A stretch of 64,000 bases of DNA from Sanguinoderma infundibulare (taxonomy: Eukaryota > Basidiomycota > Agaricomycetes > Polyporales > Polyporaceae). A model generated the notes under the pieces. That model was not told where the DNA came from and searched no databases. It saw only the letters and a program-made list of their open reading frames with translations. The stretch spans positions 4,092,001-4,156,000 of the forward strand of contig JAVLRN010000002.1 in the NCBI GenBank assembly GCA_032821775.1, read 5' to 3'. The position numbers were made by a program, and so were the translations under genes. This document shows positions 11,427 to 21,354 of this stretch, one piece after another (within the stretch, counting starts at the first letter, position 1; each line of letters starts with the position of its first letter).

Positions 11427-11769
11427 CCACGATCGAGGACGCTGTAAACGTTGAGCACAATGTTGAGCACGACGTTGAGCCCTCTCGGCTCCTCGGCTGG
11501 ACGCCTCCGATTGGCTGCGGGCGCGGTCGAGACCCCGATCAGGCATGAATGTCTCACGCTCCCGCTCCCTCACCGCAGTCCGTACTCTACACATCGTCAG
11601 CTTTCTGCTGTCCGACGTCGGCATTGGCGGGCGCAGCACCCAAGCTTTGTCTTATATCCCCCCTCTGCTCATATCTCACGACATCTGACGACAACGACGA
11701 CCATTCGACATCCCCAACTGTACCTACAGAGGTTGCTAGCTGGTCTACTTCCTGATTGTTACCTGCGCC
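11427..11769. promoter_or_regulatory. shared divergent promoter, MSM1 / auxilin
   Basis: A 343-bp region between two head-to-head start codons (11426 minus, 11770 plus) must hold both promoters. No clear TATA box was found. Confidence 0.5.
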
Positions 11770-14679
11770 ATGTCCGACGCTTTTGCCGATCTCTGGAACT
11801 CGACGGGGGTTTCCAAACCTGCAGAGGCACCCCGAAAAATGGGTGCGATGGCCGCAGCAACTCCCATGACAGCTGCTCAGCGCAAGCCGCAGAACGATGT
11901 GTTCTCCATGCTCGCAGCTTCAGGTTCGTCCCCGTCAGTCAATACCCGTAACACAACCCCGGCCCAGCCACCCGCTTTCGGAGGCGGCAGTCCCGCGCGA
12001 CCTGCCCAGAAGGCCAACAGCACTGGTTCAAGTAATGGTGGATCAGGAGGGGGAGATGTGTTCAGTGGCCTCCTCTCCGCATCCTTCTCTTCCGGGCCGT
12101 CATCTAATGGTGCCAACTTGACCATGGCCCAGCGGGCAGCGCTCGCAGAAAAGGAGAAACTGGCTCGCGCGACACTCCCAAAGGCATCCGTTTCTTCTTC
12201 ACAATCCTCGAGTGCATGGGCGGGGCTCGACGCGTTAGGCGGAGGTCCTCCTATCACATATTCTTCCAAGTCGTCCACGCCGTCCCACGATCCATTAGAC
12301 GACTTCGGTTTCGGCTCTTTCTCGAGCGCACCCGCCACGTCCTCCACGTCTTCTCAGGCGCCACCTACTGCCGATCATGATTGGCTCGGCGACTTCGCTG
12401 CGAAACCGGCTGCCCCTCCTGCATCGAAGCCGACGCCGAGTTCCACCGCTCAAAGCCTCCTCGACTGGGACGAGTTCGAGTCGAGCACTGCTGCTCGTCC
12501 TGCCGTCCAAACGGCTCCCCGAAACGACACGCTTGGGGACTTTGACTTCGGGAACAGGGAGGACGGATTGTTCGGCGATCAGTCGGGTGATGAGGAAGAC
12601 ATTCTTGGTGATTTGGGCAAACCAGTAGAACAGCTGCAAGCGGTACGTCATCCCCTACCTGCGGTTTGTCTGCAACCACTTACCTTTCTCGGCAGAAACG
12701 CTCTACGCGTAATACCCCATCTCCTCAGCCCCCGAAGTCCGGACAAAGATCGCGGGCAGTATCCCCACCACCCCATGTTCTTGGTCAGATCGTCGAGATG
12801 GGCTTCTCCGTACAGCAAGCCCGCGTCGCACTCGCAGCCACGGATACCGGCCTCGACGTGCAAGCTGCGCTCGAGACACTTCTCGCGAACGGTGTTGGTT
12901 CGTCGTCTCCCCCTCCCGAGCAGCAGGAAGCGCGGAGGAGGAGACCGCAACGAGAAGCCGGCCACGAGAGATACTACGGTTCGGATGAGGAGGACAGTCC
13001 TCAGCGTAGACCACAACGCGGTGGCCCTACCCGTCCGCAGCAGCAGCAGCGACCCACGCGAGAGCGCGCTCAGCTAGATGGTTCCCCACCTACGACGGAT
13101 ACAACACGGAATCTCCAGGAGCATGCGGACAAGTTCATCGCGCAGGCGAGCGAGATCGGCATGAGCATGTTCTCGCGGGCGAACGCGTTCTGGAAAGAGG
13201 GGAAGGAGCGGGTCCAGCGTGCGTACGAAGAGCGCGCCACCACTACGGGCCCGTCGCCACAGAACTCTGGGGATGGCCCGCGCCGAAATGGACGGCCTAA
13301 ATGGATGCAGGACGCAGAGGAGGAGCACGTTCCGGAACACATGCGGGCTAACGGTGGTGGGGGCTTCAAGGACTCTGACGACGCAGAGCCTTCGCAGCCT
13401 AGCCGTGCACAACAGAAGCAGCCACCTACACGGGCGAAGGAGAACCCACAGCAGTCGTCGGAGAGCCCTGCATCGCGCTTCAAGACTGGCAACCTCTTTT
13501 CCGATGATGCGCCCTCCGTCTACGCCTCCCCATGGCGCCGCAAGACTCCCTCCCGCATACAATCCGAGGCCGCTTCTCCGGCTCCAGCTGCTTCTGCGCC
13601 CTCGAGGCCCACCCCGTCCTGTGGGCCCTCCCCAGTCGCCCTCATACAGCGCACCTGCGTCTCCGCCTCTTCGTCCGCCATCTCCGCCTCCGCGCAACAA
13701 AAAGCGCTGGGCACCGAGAAGTTCAAGCTCGGCCAGTACGGCGAGGCGGAGACGTTCTACTCGGCCGCGATTGCAGCGCTGCCAGAGAATCACCTGCTCC
13801 TTGTGCCGCTCCTTAACAACCGCGCGCTCACACGGCTGAAAACGGGCGACGCCTCTAACGCCGTCGAGGACTGCGCGGCCGTCATTGCTCTCATCGGTCC
13901 TGCGTATCACCCCTCGCGTGAGGCGAAAGTGACGCGGGACGACGAGGGTGCGGGCGTCGACTTGGCTGATGGGCTGATCAAGGCGTACAGGCGTCGCGCG
14001 GAGGCGTACGAGGGCAAGGAAAAGTGGGAACTCGCGCGGGCGGACTGGGAGACTATCGCAGGCGCGGACTTTGCTGGGCGCATGCGCTCCGAAGCTGTGA
14101 CCGGTATCGGACGCTGTCGACGCATGATCAACACGGACGCCAATACCGGGGTGTCCACCGCTCTACCCCCTCCCGCTGCCTCGAAACCAAAGCAGGCTCC
14201 CAAACCGAAGCCCCGTGTGCGAACGCCGCCATCGGAAGCACTGAACAGGGTGCAGGCACAGAATCGGGCGACAGAGGCGGAGGACCAGGAGAAGCACGAG
14301 CTCAAGGACGCGGTGGACGCGAAGCTGGGCGCGTGGAAGGCAGGCAAGGAGAACAACATTCGCGCGCTGATCGCCAGCCTGGACACGGTGCTCTGGCCGG
14401 AGCTGCAGTGGCAGAAGGTCGGCATCCACGAGCTGGTGAGCCCGGGCCAGGTGAAGGTCAGGTACACGAAGGCCATCGCGAAGCTGCATCCCGACAAGGT
14501 GCGTTTGCGTTCGCGTGTTTTTGTTTTGTCTTTCGGCCCTGGCGTTGGGTTTTTTTGCTGACCGACGTTTGGGATTGGTGATGTAGTTGAATGTGAAGAA
14601 CACGACCCTTGAGCAGCGGATGATCGCCAACGGGGTGTTCGGGACGCTGAACGAAGCATGGAACGCGTTCAAGCCTTAG
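11770..14679 (+). CDS. SWA2: auxilin-like clathrin-uncoating J-protein (UBA-TPR-J)
   Basis: Predicted co-chaperone that recruits Hsp70 to strip clathrin from vesicles. Exons 11770-12642, 12696-14498 and 14587-14679 give about 922 aa. The first 290 residues are Ser/Pro/Gly-rich with repeated DDFGF, DWLGDF and LLDWDEF motifs that resemble clathrin- or adaptor-binding peptides. A UBA domain follows at about 318-356 (LGQIVEMGF). A TPR region covers about 625-765 and a C-terminal J domain about 845-922 with HPD in KLHPDK. The UBA-TPR-J order matches yeast Swa2. The J domain ends NEAWNAFKP, typical of auxilins, and has an intron directly after HPDK. Confidence 0.9.
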
Positions 14680-15174
14680 AAGAGGTTCGGTATTTATGGA
14701 CTATTAGGATGCTTCCCCGTCCTGCATACCTTACGCCGTACGGGTCGGGGCTCGGGCTGTACCGCTAGAAAACTAGAACTTCTGGACATGTGTAAGGGTT
14801 GCTCATCGTACATTTGTGTGAAGCAAGGCTCCAAGTTACTTCACGAGGTGTGTGCGTGCTGATTGTCAAGGCCGATAACCCACTTCCGTGGCGGACTTCT
14901 GTACTTGGCATTGGTGAGTGGCTCAGATGACATCTTTCGCGCCATGCTTGGTGATCCGCTTCATCGATGCTCGTGTGAAATTCCGGCTTCATGAAGCTTC
15001 ATATACCGGAGCGCAGCTGACCACTGTTGGGCAGTACTTTTGGCTTGACGTTGCCCATGTCAAAGAGGGCGGGCAGCTTGTCAACGCTGACGTCAAGCGC
15101 TTCCTTCACCATATTATAACCCCCTCGCGTCTTCGCACTCTCGTCGTCCCCCGCACTCTCTTGCTAACCCACTC
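14680..15174. other. intergenic with FMO promoter
   Basis: No gene seen. TATAA at 15115-15119 lies about 55 nt upstream of the monooxygenase ATG. Confidence 0.5.
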
Positions 15175-17483
15175 ATGGAGCAGCAGACGCGTGGATCGGG
15201 CAACGTCGACATCGATCCCAGAAAGGGGGCGATCGCGATCGTCGGCGCCGGGCTCGCGGGCCTCATCACCGCGCACACACTCATCCGCGACGGGTTCGAG
15301 GACGTGCAGGTCCTGACGCGCGACGCGCACATCGGGGGCAACTGGACTAAGGAGAAGATATACCCGGGGCTGTATCTGAACAGGTCCGTACCACCTTTTC
15401 CACTTCTCCACCGCCGTGCGCGTCTGAAACTGAATAATACCTTGTTCAAAATATCCGCTAGCGTGCATGGCGAGTATTACGTCTCGCCTCTGGATATGCC
15501 CCCGCCGGCGTCAGCCCGTGGGCGCACGTCCGGAGAGGAGATCGGCAGGTACTTGGACGCTTTCGCCGGGAAGTTCCTCGAGGGCAGGATCCAATTCGGC
15601 GTTGAGGTGCGTAGGATCCGACGGTCTCCGGGTGCCACGACGGGATGGCAGATCGACGTGTACGATCGCAAGACTGGCAGCCAGGAGAGTCGCGAGTACA
15701 GACGGGTCGTGCTGTGTACTGGGGTACGTGCAGGCTCGTTCTAGACATGCTATCTCCACTGATCGCTACGACTATGCACAGGGACAGAGCGCGCCGAGGT
15801 ATCCCGCGAATCTGAACCCGAAGATGGCGGTCTCGTCCGGGTTCAAAGGGATCGTCATCCACAGCAGCGAGTTCGGCTCCAAGCTCGGCGACGTCCTCGC
15901 CTCTGTCCCGGCCGTCCCAGAATCGATGTCGAATTTTAATTCCGAAGCTCTCAGTGTGCTTGTGGTCGGAGGGGGGAAGTCAGCGCAGGAGTCAGTCGTC
16001 CGATCCGCCTCCTTTGTCTTCTTTCAGCGCGGAGGAGTGTGTGATCTGACTATTGCGCTCGCCATCGCTCTGTAGCATAGCCGCGTACTTTGCCAACGAG
16101 GGGCGCAAGGTGACGATGGTCTGCCCCAACTTTGACGCGTTCCTCGCTACGAGAACCCCTCTGCCTGATTGGGTGCGGAAGAGCAGGTAAGTTGTCATCG
16201 AAGGACACGGGCAAGAGACTAATTCGGCATTTCTCTAGGCTTCTATCGCTGTTCTCACCTCACATACACTTGCGGACTTGGTTAGAGTAAGCAACTGTCG
16301 CATCCAATGAAGTTCAAACCCGCATTGATTTGCTACAGGCGATTTGTGCACACGACGTGGCTCGGCAAGAAGCTTTTAGATCTTTTCTGGACAGGGCTTG
16401 TCAATGGTTCCGTAAGTCCGCCATGCTTCTATCAAGCTCAAACTGATGTCATCGTGTGGATCTCCGTAGTTCACGGCGGCAGGCATCCCACCAGACTCGC
16501 CGCTTCGCAACACCGTCTCTCCGTACTGGCACGACCGAGTGAACGATGAGGGCGTCCCGCCTCCGAACGGCTTCCACGCCCTTGCAGTCTCTGGCAAGAT
16601 CGAGGTGATCTCTCCAGCGTACGCCTCGAGATTTGGCGAAGATGGACAGTCTGTTATCCTCGAAGATGGATCGACCGTCCGCACTGGTGCCGTTGTGCTT
16701 GCGACCGGATACCATTCGTCATGGCCCGCAATGTTTGATGGTAAGATTGCTTCTCTGCGATGTGCATCTGTGCCGTATCGAATATGAACCTTCGTCTACT
16801 TGCAGAGGAAACCTTCGAAGACCTGGGTTTGAATCCTCGTCCGGCCAACCTAAAACCCTCGTACCATTGGGACTATCTGACGCTGAGAGACCCCCCGCCG
16901 CTCAATCCGCATGCCAAACTCTGGTCATCATCCGTCCACAGGGGCATCGTCCCCTCGAATAACATCCGGCGGCGCGACTTTGCCGTCAACGGAGCCATCG
17001 TACGTCCTTCCTACTGCCTCGGGTCTGATGCACTTTACGCAGCGGTTCCTTCACTAGTTCTCAACAAACTTCGGGTACATGACCGAGGTCAACTCTCACT
17101 GGATTTCGTCGTATTTCCTCGGAGACCGCATGCGTCTCCCTGTGACGCCGGAAGCGGCGCTCGAAGAGGCGGAGCGCCAGTCGGCGTGGTTGAGGCATCG
17201 ATACCCGCAGGTCTCGCCGACGGTGAACACCAGCCACACGAGCAACATCGGCTTCTGGGGGTGAGTCGAACGAAGACGACCGTTTTGCTTAATTGACCGG
17301 GGACTGAGTGATGCTGTTGGTAGATGGCCTCAGGTCGCGGACGACCTGCTGGAGGACATGGGCCTACCGGTGATGCGGAGTGGAGGGAATTGGATAACGT
17401 GGCCGTTCAAGGTGGTCCACATGCGTGAGCTTAAAACTTTGAAGGAGGAACGCGACGCGAAGCGGGCATCGAACAGAGCTTGA
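15175..17483 (+). CDS. flavin-containing monooxygenase-like oxidoreductase
   Basis: Ten exons: 15175-15383, 15462-15723, 15782-15990, 16076-16186, 16239-16286, 16339-16411, 16470-16740, 16806-16999, 17058-17260 and 17324-17483. All introns are in phase and the product is about 579 aa. FAD Rossmann motif GAGLAG is at 24-29. FKGIVIHSSEF at 178-188 is the FMO-type signature region. The NADPH-binding GGGKSAQD is at 220-227. ATGYH at 382-386 is the C-terminal FMO motif. The family uses FAD, NADPH and O2 to oxygenate soft nucleophiles or, in some members, ketones; the substrate cannot be told from sequence. The gene is intact, with no biosynthetic neighbours that would suggest a metabolite cluster. 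Confidence 0.9.
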
Positions 17484-17676
17484 GAGGATATTGGATGATA
17501 GTGGATGATTGGGTGGAAGTACGTGTTATATTGTCTAACAGGCCGGATGGCCGAGAACGAGTATGACGCAAAGATTCAGATCAAAAACGAGCAGGAAACA
17601 CATTAACCAACATAGCAAATTGTCTAAAAGTAGAGAAACCGGAGACGGAGCGGTGACGGTCTCGCTTGAACAAACA

Positions 17677-18102
17677 TCATGGTGCTACCCACAACTCTAT
17701 TTGGCCCGAAACCCTCTCCCGGTTCCCCGGTAACCAATCCGCAAGCGCGTCCCCGAAGCACCTCCCCCTCCGACGCTCCGTCCGCAAATGCCGCATGAGC
17801 GCGTCGCGCCGGCCGAACGTCTTCCAGTAGCGCCCGATCATGAATCGCCTTTCGAAGTCGTGCACCGCGCCCTCACGAACGATCCGCGCCGGCACGCCCC
17901 GCTCGCCGGCGCTGGCAAGGGGAACCCCGCAGCAGACCCAGAGCGCGTGCTGAATATTTGTCATGCGAGTGTGCGTGGCGATGTGTCGCTCGAGGTCGGG
18001 ACTGCGGCGGGCGCGCTGGACGTATGGGCAGAATGGGCACGCCCAGCGGCTTGCGTGGGCGGTGGGGGTGTGGAGAGGGCTTTTCCCGTTTACAGGTACG
18101 CA
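17677..18102 (-). pseudogene. C2H2 zinc-finger protein remnant (3' exon only)
   Basis: An open stretch of 142 codons on the minus strand without an ATG at its start; a TAA precedes it. It contains WACPFCPYVQ, then PDLERHIATH, a C2H2-like finger with an unusually long C-to-H spacing. A second degenerate finger follows (WVCCGVPL to RRDALMRHLRTE). The layout resembles Agaricomycete C2H2 proteins whose final finger pair sits at the C-terminus. The next gene on the same strand ends only about 300 nt upstream at 18397, leaving no room for a full 5' part. I therefore read it as a truncated remnant, although a short unrecognised first exon is possible. Confidence 0.4.
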
Positions 18103-18396
18103 TTATAATTTCATTGTACATGATAGTGGATGAGAACGGCTACAACGGTACAGAACAGCAAGTCTACGGGAACATACGGCAAACATCTTACACGACAGCT
18201 GATGGAACGATACAGAGCAACATAGAGGACATATCATCACAGGTACACGACAAGATAACAGCACGTACAAAGCAAGATGATGATCAAGAAAAGGATCTAA
18301 GGTAGCCTGCCCGGTACGGTCGTCAGCCCTGTCATGCATCACCATTCGAAGCCGCAGTGGGTATACACACCTTCGAGCACCACAGTTGCACATCCG

Positions 18397-19184
18397 CTAA
18401 CCCTGATGACCATAGCAGAATGGAAGGCCAGTGGCTGGGTTCAAGGTGTTCGGGTACGCATCCAAACTTCCCGAGTCCGGAGGAACCTGGTACGCAATAC
18501 CGGATGGGACATGGTGCGGCGGCCCTGACATACCCACGAAGTAGTGGTTCGTGTTCGAAGGACCAGCGATCGGTAACACGGCGGTTGGGTCCATGGCTTG
18601 GATGGGTGCGGTGAGATCCTGACCAGAACCGTTGTAGGTGTGGATACCGGCACCGAAAGTAGACGGAGCACTGTGTGCCGCCGGCCACTGTGCACTGTGG
18701 TTATGGAGCTCGGCAAAGGGATCCCAAGCCTGGTCGGCGGCGTACATCGCCTGGATAGTCGACGAAGAAGTTTCTAGTGATTGACTATATGAGTACAGTA
18801 CATTGTGGGAGCTTGGCATAATGGTACATGTGCGACTGACCTTCATGCTTCTCTGTAGAGCTGTTGACACTCGTCGTCTGCCATTGAGGATGATCGAGGG
18901 TCGGCATTGCACCGTGCCCCTTGCCAGTCGACTTTCCCCGTTTAGTAGGAGCGTCCACGCAGCTTTCTTCAAAGCCCATCTTGACGCAGCGGGAGCAAGG
19001 ACGACCCGCATCGCATCGCTTAGCTGCTTCGCGACAATTGACGCACTGTAGATAGAAAATGTAAGCATCGACATTGCAATTCTCAAAGCTGTCCACTTAC
19101 GGCAGTTTTCACGCCTTTCCGGGATGGCCGCTTGGGGCTTGGAGCCTTGAAGAGAGCTAGCTCGCTTGGCGAAAGAACGCTCAT
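18397..19184 (-). CDS. small Zn2Cys6 zinc-cluster protein, dispersed copy
   Basis: Exons 19184-19101, 19045-18841 and 18773-18397 give about 221 aa. Exon 1 encodes 28 residues ending KRPSRKGVKTA. A 55-nt phase-0 intron (19046-19100) comes next, and exon 2 starts with the first cysteine of a C-x2-C-x6-C-x5-C-x2-C-x8-C cluster. The second intron (18774-18840) again follows GAAG|gtcagt in phase 1, as in the copy at 925-1687. The tail is rich in Pro, Ser, Gly and Tyr, with no fungal transcription-factor domain. It is more diverged from the tandem pair than they are from each other. Likely a DNA-binding regulator; targets unknown. Confidence 0.8.
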
Positions 19185-19240
19185 CGAGACGCCCCTCAAC
19201 AGAACTGGAGTGCGTTCAGTGGGACTCGAAAAATTGAACA

Positions 19241-19255
19241 TTCAACAAAGTTGAA
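19241..19255. promoter_or_regulatory. perfect dyad TTCAAC-AAA-GTTGAA
   Basis: Six-base arms with a 3-base spacer, 57-71 nt upstream of the Zn2Cys6 start codon at 19184. A further TTGAAC is at 19234-19239. It could be a dimer-binding operator or a chance palindrome. Confidence 0.3.
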
Positions 19256-20358
19256 CGGACCAAGTTGTGACAGACGGAGCATGACGCAAACGTGCTTTGC
19301 ACCAAGCGTCGCAACATGTGGGGGTAATGCAACCGACGTGGCTTCATCATCAGGAGAGGGTGAATGGAGAACGGGTTTGGTGTGCGGCACAAGCATGGTA
19401 TCCCCTACAACGGTTCCTGGTAAGGCATGAGTCAAACTGTCGTTATGTGAAGGGGAGCCGGAGACTGACGCAGTTGTGTTTGGTGTAAAACGACCAGGAC
19501 ATAGTCAGCGTGAAGAGGAGTTCCAGGAGAAGCCTCGGCGCTTGCAGGAGATAGAGGTGCTTGCATGATTGGGGTCGGGGGATGTCAGAGAGACACTGAG
19601 TTCTATGGCAAGCTTGCATGCCGGGAGGAGGTTTAAGTATACGCATGGCCCATACAGCGACAGCGGTCGGGCGACCAGCTGGAAGTTTCCCATTGCGCCA
19701 CCGAAGAGAGAAGCGCGATGAACCGCGAAAACAAAAACTGCCATACATCGGGGGAACAGGTTATTTGGGCTTGTGTATGGCTGGCGCTAGGCTCGAACCC
19801 AGCCGAGATCCGATGATGACGATCCTCGCTGACCTTTCGATCTCCGCTGATGGCTGATGGGCTCCGTACGACTGGTTCGAGTCAGCCGTCACAGGGCCTT
19901 ACGTACCTATGAGCTATCTTACCTTCCCTTTCCCCTTTCCCTTTCGTGATCAGGCGCCGAGGCGAGTACACGTACAGAGAGATTGAAATCGACCCCTTTC
20001 CTTTCGTGAGTCAAAAACAACCTGAAAACAACATTGACAAATTTGGAGCTGAATGTCCAAGCCATTCAGGCACCTGCCACGTTTTATGTCTCGCATTCAT
20101 CAATTACGACGAGCTATGATCGTTTACTTCTTACCGAACATTGTCTTCCTTTCTTCAAAAGTTCAAAGTCAGCGCAAAGTTGATCAGAGCTATCCATGCC
20201 ACTGCTCTGGGTTTTAGTCGTCCACAAGGCTTTGTTCATCCAACCTGATAATTCCCAGCAAGCCTACTCTCACCCATTCCAGACAACGAGGGAGCGTATA
20301 ACAAGCACACAATGGGGAGGTAGGAATTCGAAGTAGATTGCAAACGAAGACGACGAGA
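19256..20358. other. intergenic, nothing recognised
   Basis: No gene. Contains a pyrimidine-rich CTTTCCC repeat near 19920-19945 and two short hairpins around GGTTCG near 19790 and 19875 that do not fold as tRNA. Confidence 0.4.
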
Positions 20359-21354
20359 TCAAACTAGCCGCTTCGCCTCTTGGACGTTTTCCTGCGTTAC
20401 CTCTGTCATCTCTGGCGCCTTATCTTCCACGACAACCTTTGCGGCCCCCACCTCCTTCTCCACCGCCCCCATGGCTCTCTCTTCCACTGTCCGAGCCTGC
20501 GCCGGTCCCCTAACGCCGAGGGTCTCCCGTAGTTTCAGCCCCGACGCCTCCTCGGCCTTCCCAAGCAGAGTCGCAATGGCGTTCGTAGCCGCCTCCCTGC
20601 TGTTCTGCGTCGCCTCCTTCACACGCTCCCACGTCATTGCGCTGTGCGCCTTCGCAATCTCGTGCTTCTCCGCAAGCGAAGGGAAGTGCGCATCCTCGAG
20701 TGAGCCAAGAAATTGCGAGACATTGTGGGACGTCTTCGGGAGGAAGTGGTTGAGAGAGAGGAGAAAGAGAGCGGGAGGGAGGGAGAATCGCCAGAAGAGA
20801 CGGTTGCGGGCAAGGACGGAGCCTGTGAGAGTCGCGACGCCGACGTAGAGGATGCCGGGGGTTAGGGGCTCGTCGTGGGCGATCAAGGACTTGACTCTAG
20901 CTTCAGATGCAAGGTAAGGAGGGACGACCCTGCCACAGAAGAAACCATCAGGTAACACGCACATTCTACGGCCTGCTCTACGCCGATCCACCGCGACACG
21001 ACCTCCTGGACTCTACTGTGCGCATTGAGGTATGTGCCGGTGAGCCCCCGGCGAGCGACGGCAATTTGCTTTTCAAGTTCGGAAGGAGTCTCAACCAGGA
21101 CGACCTCCTGTTCAGGAGCAGGGTAGATAGGCAGCTACGGGGTGGGAGGACCTTGAGAAAGTGGTGCTGGTGCACGAGACGATAAGACGCACCTTTTCGC
21201 GTGCTTCGTGCACGCCGACCGCGACAGCAGCCACTGCTAACCCTCTCCTACTCTATATATCGCGTTGAGCGATAGCTTGAGACCAATGGATGCATCCTAG
21301 AGACATACCGCCAGCAGCCTGAGCATTGAGTGTGATGGTTTGAGAGACCGTCAT
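20359..21354 (-). CDS. MICOS complex subunit, MIC26/MIC27 (apolipoprotein O) family
   Basis: Inner mitochondrial membrane protein that shapes crista junctions with MIC10 and cardiolipin. Exons 21354-21309, 21236-21193, 21134-20963 and 20900-20359 give about 267 aa. The segment LPIYPAPEQEVVLVETPSEL is typical of the family. Two short hydrophobic segments at about 102-118 (PGILYVGVATLTGSVLA, with a glycine ladder G103, G108, G114) and 122-139 form the membrane hairpin. A charged amphipathic C-terminal region follows. The small first exons are set by phase and by continuity of the family N-terminus; the ATG lies 15 codons before the first intron. Confidence 0.88.

Noticed and set aside
13074..13910. 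278-codon minus-strand frame
   Set aside because: Antisense to the well-supported auxilin exon 2; composition mirrors that exon.
15384..15461. retained first intron of the monooxygenase
   Set aside because: The 78-nt segment is in frame and stop-free, but splicing gives the family junction LN(S)VHGEY, so it is treated as intron.
19780..19900. tRNA gene suggested by GGTTCGAGTC and GGCTCGAACC
   Set aside because: The T-arm stem does not pair over five bases and no matching D-arm or acceptor stem is present.
20471..20848. 125-codon plus-strand frame
   Set aside because: Antisense to the last exon of the MICOS subunit gene.
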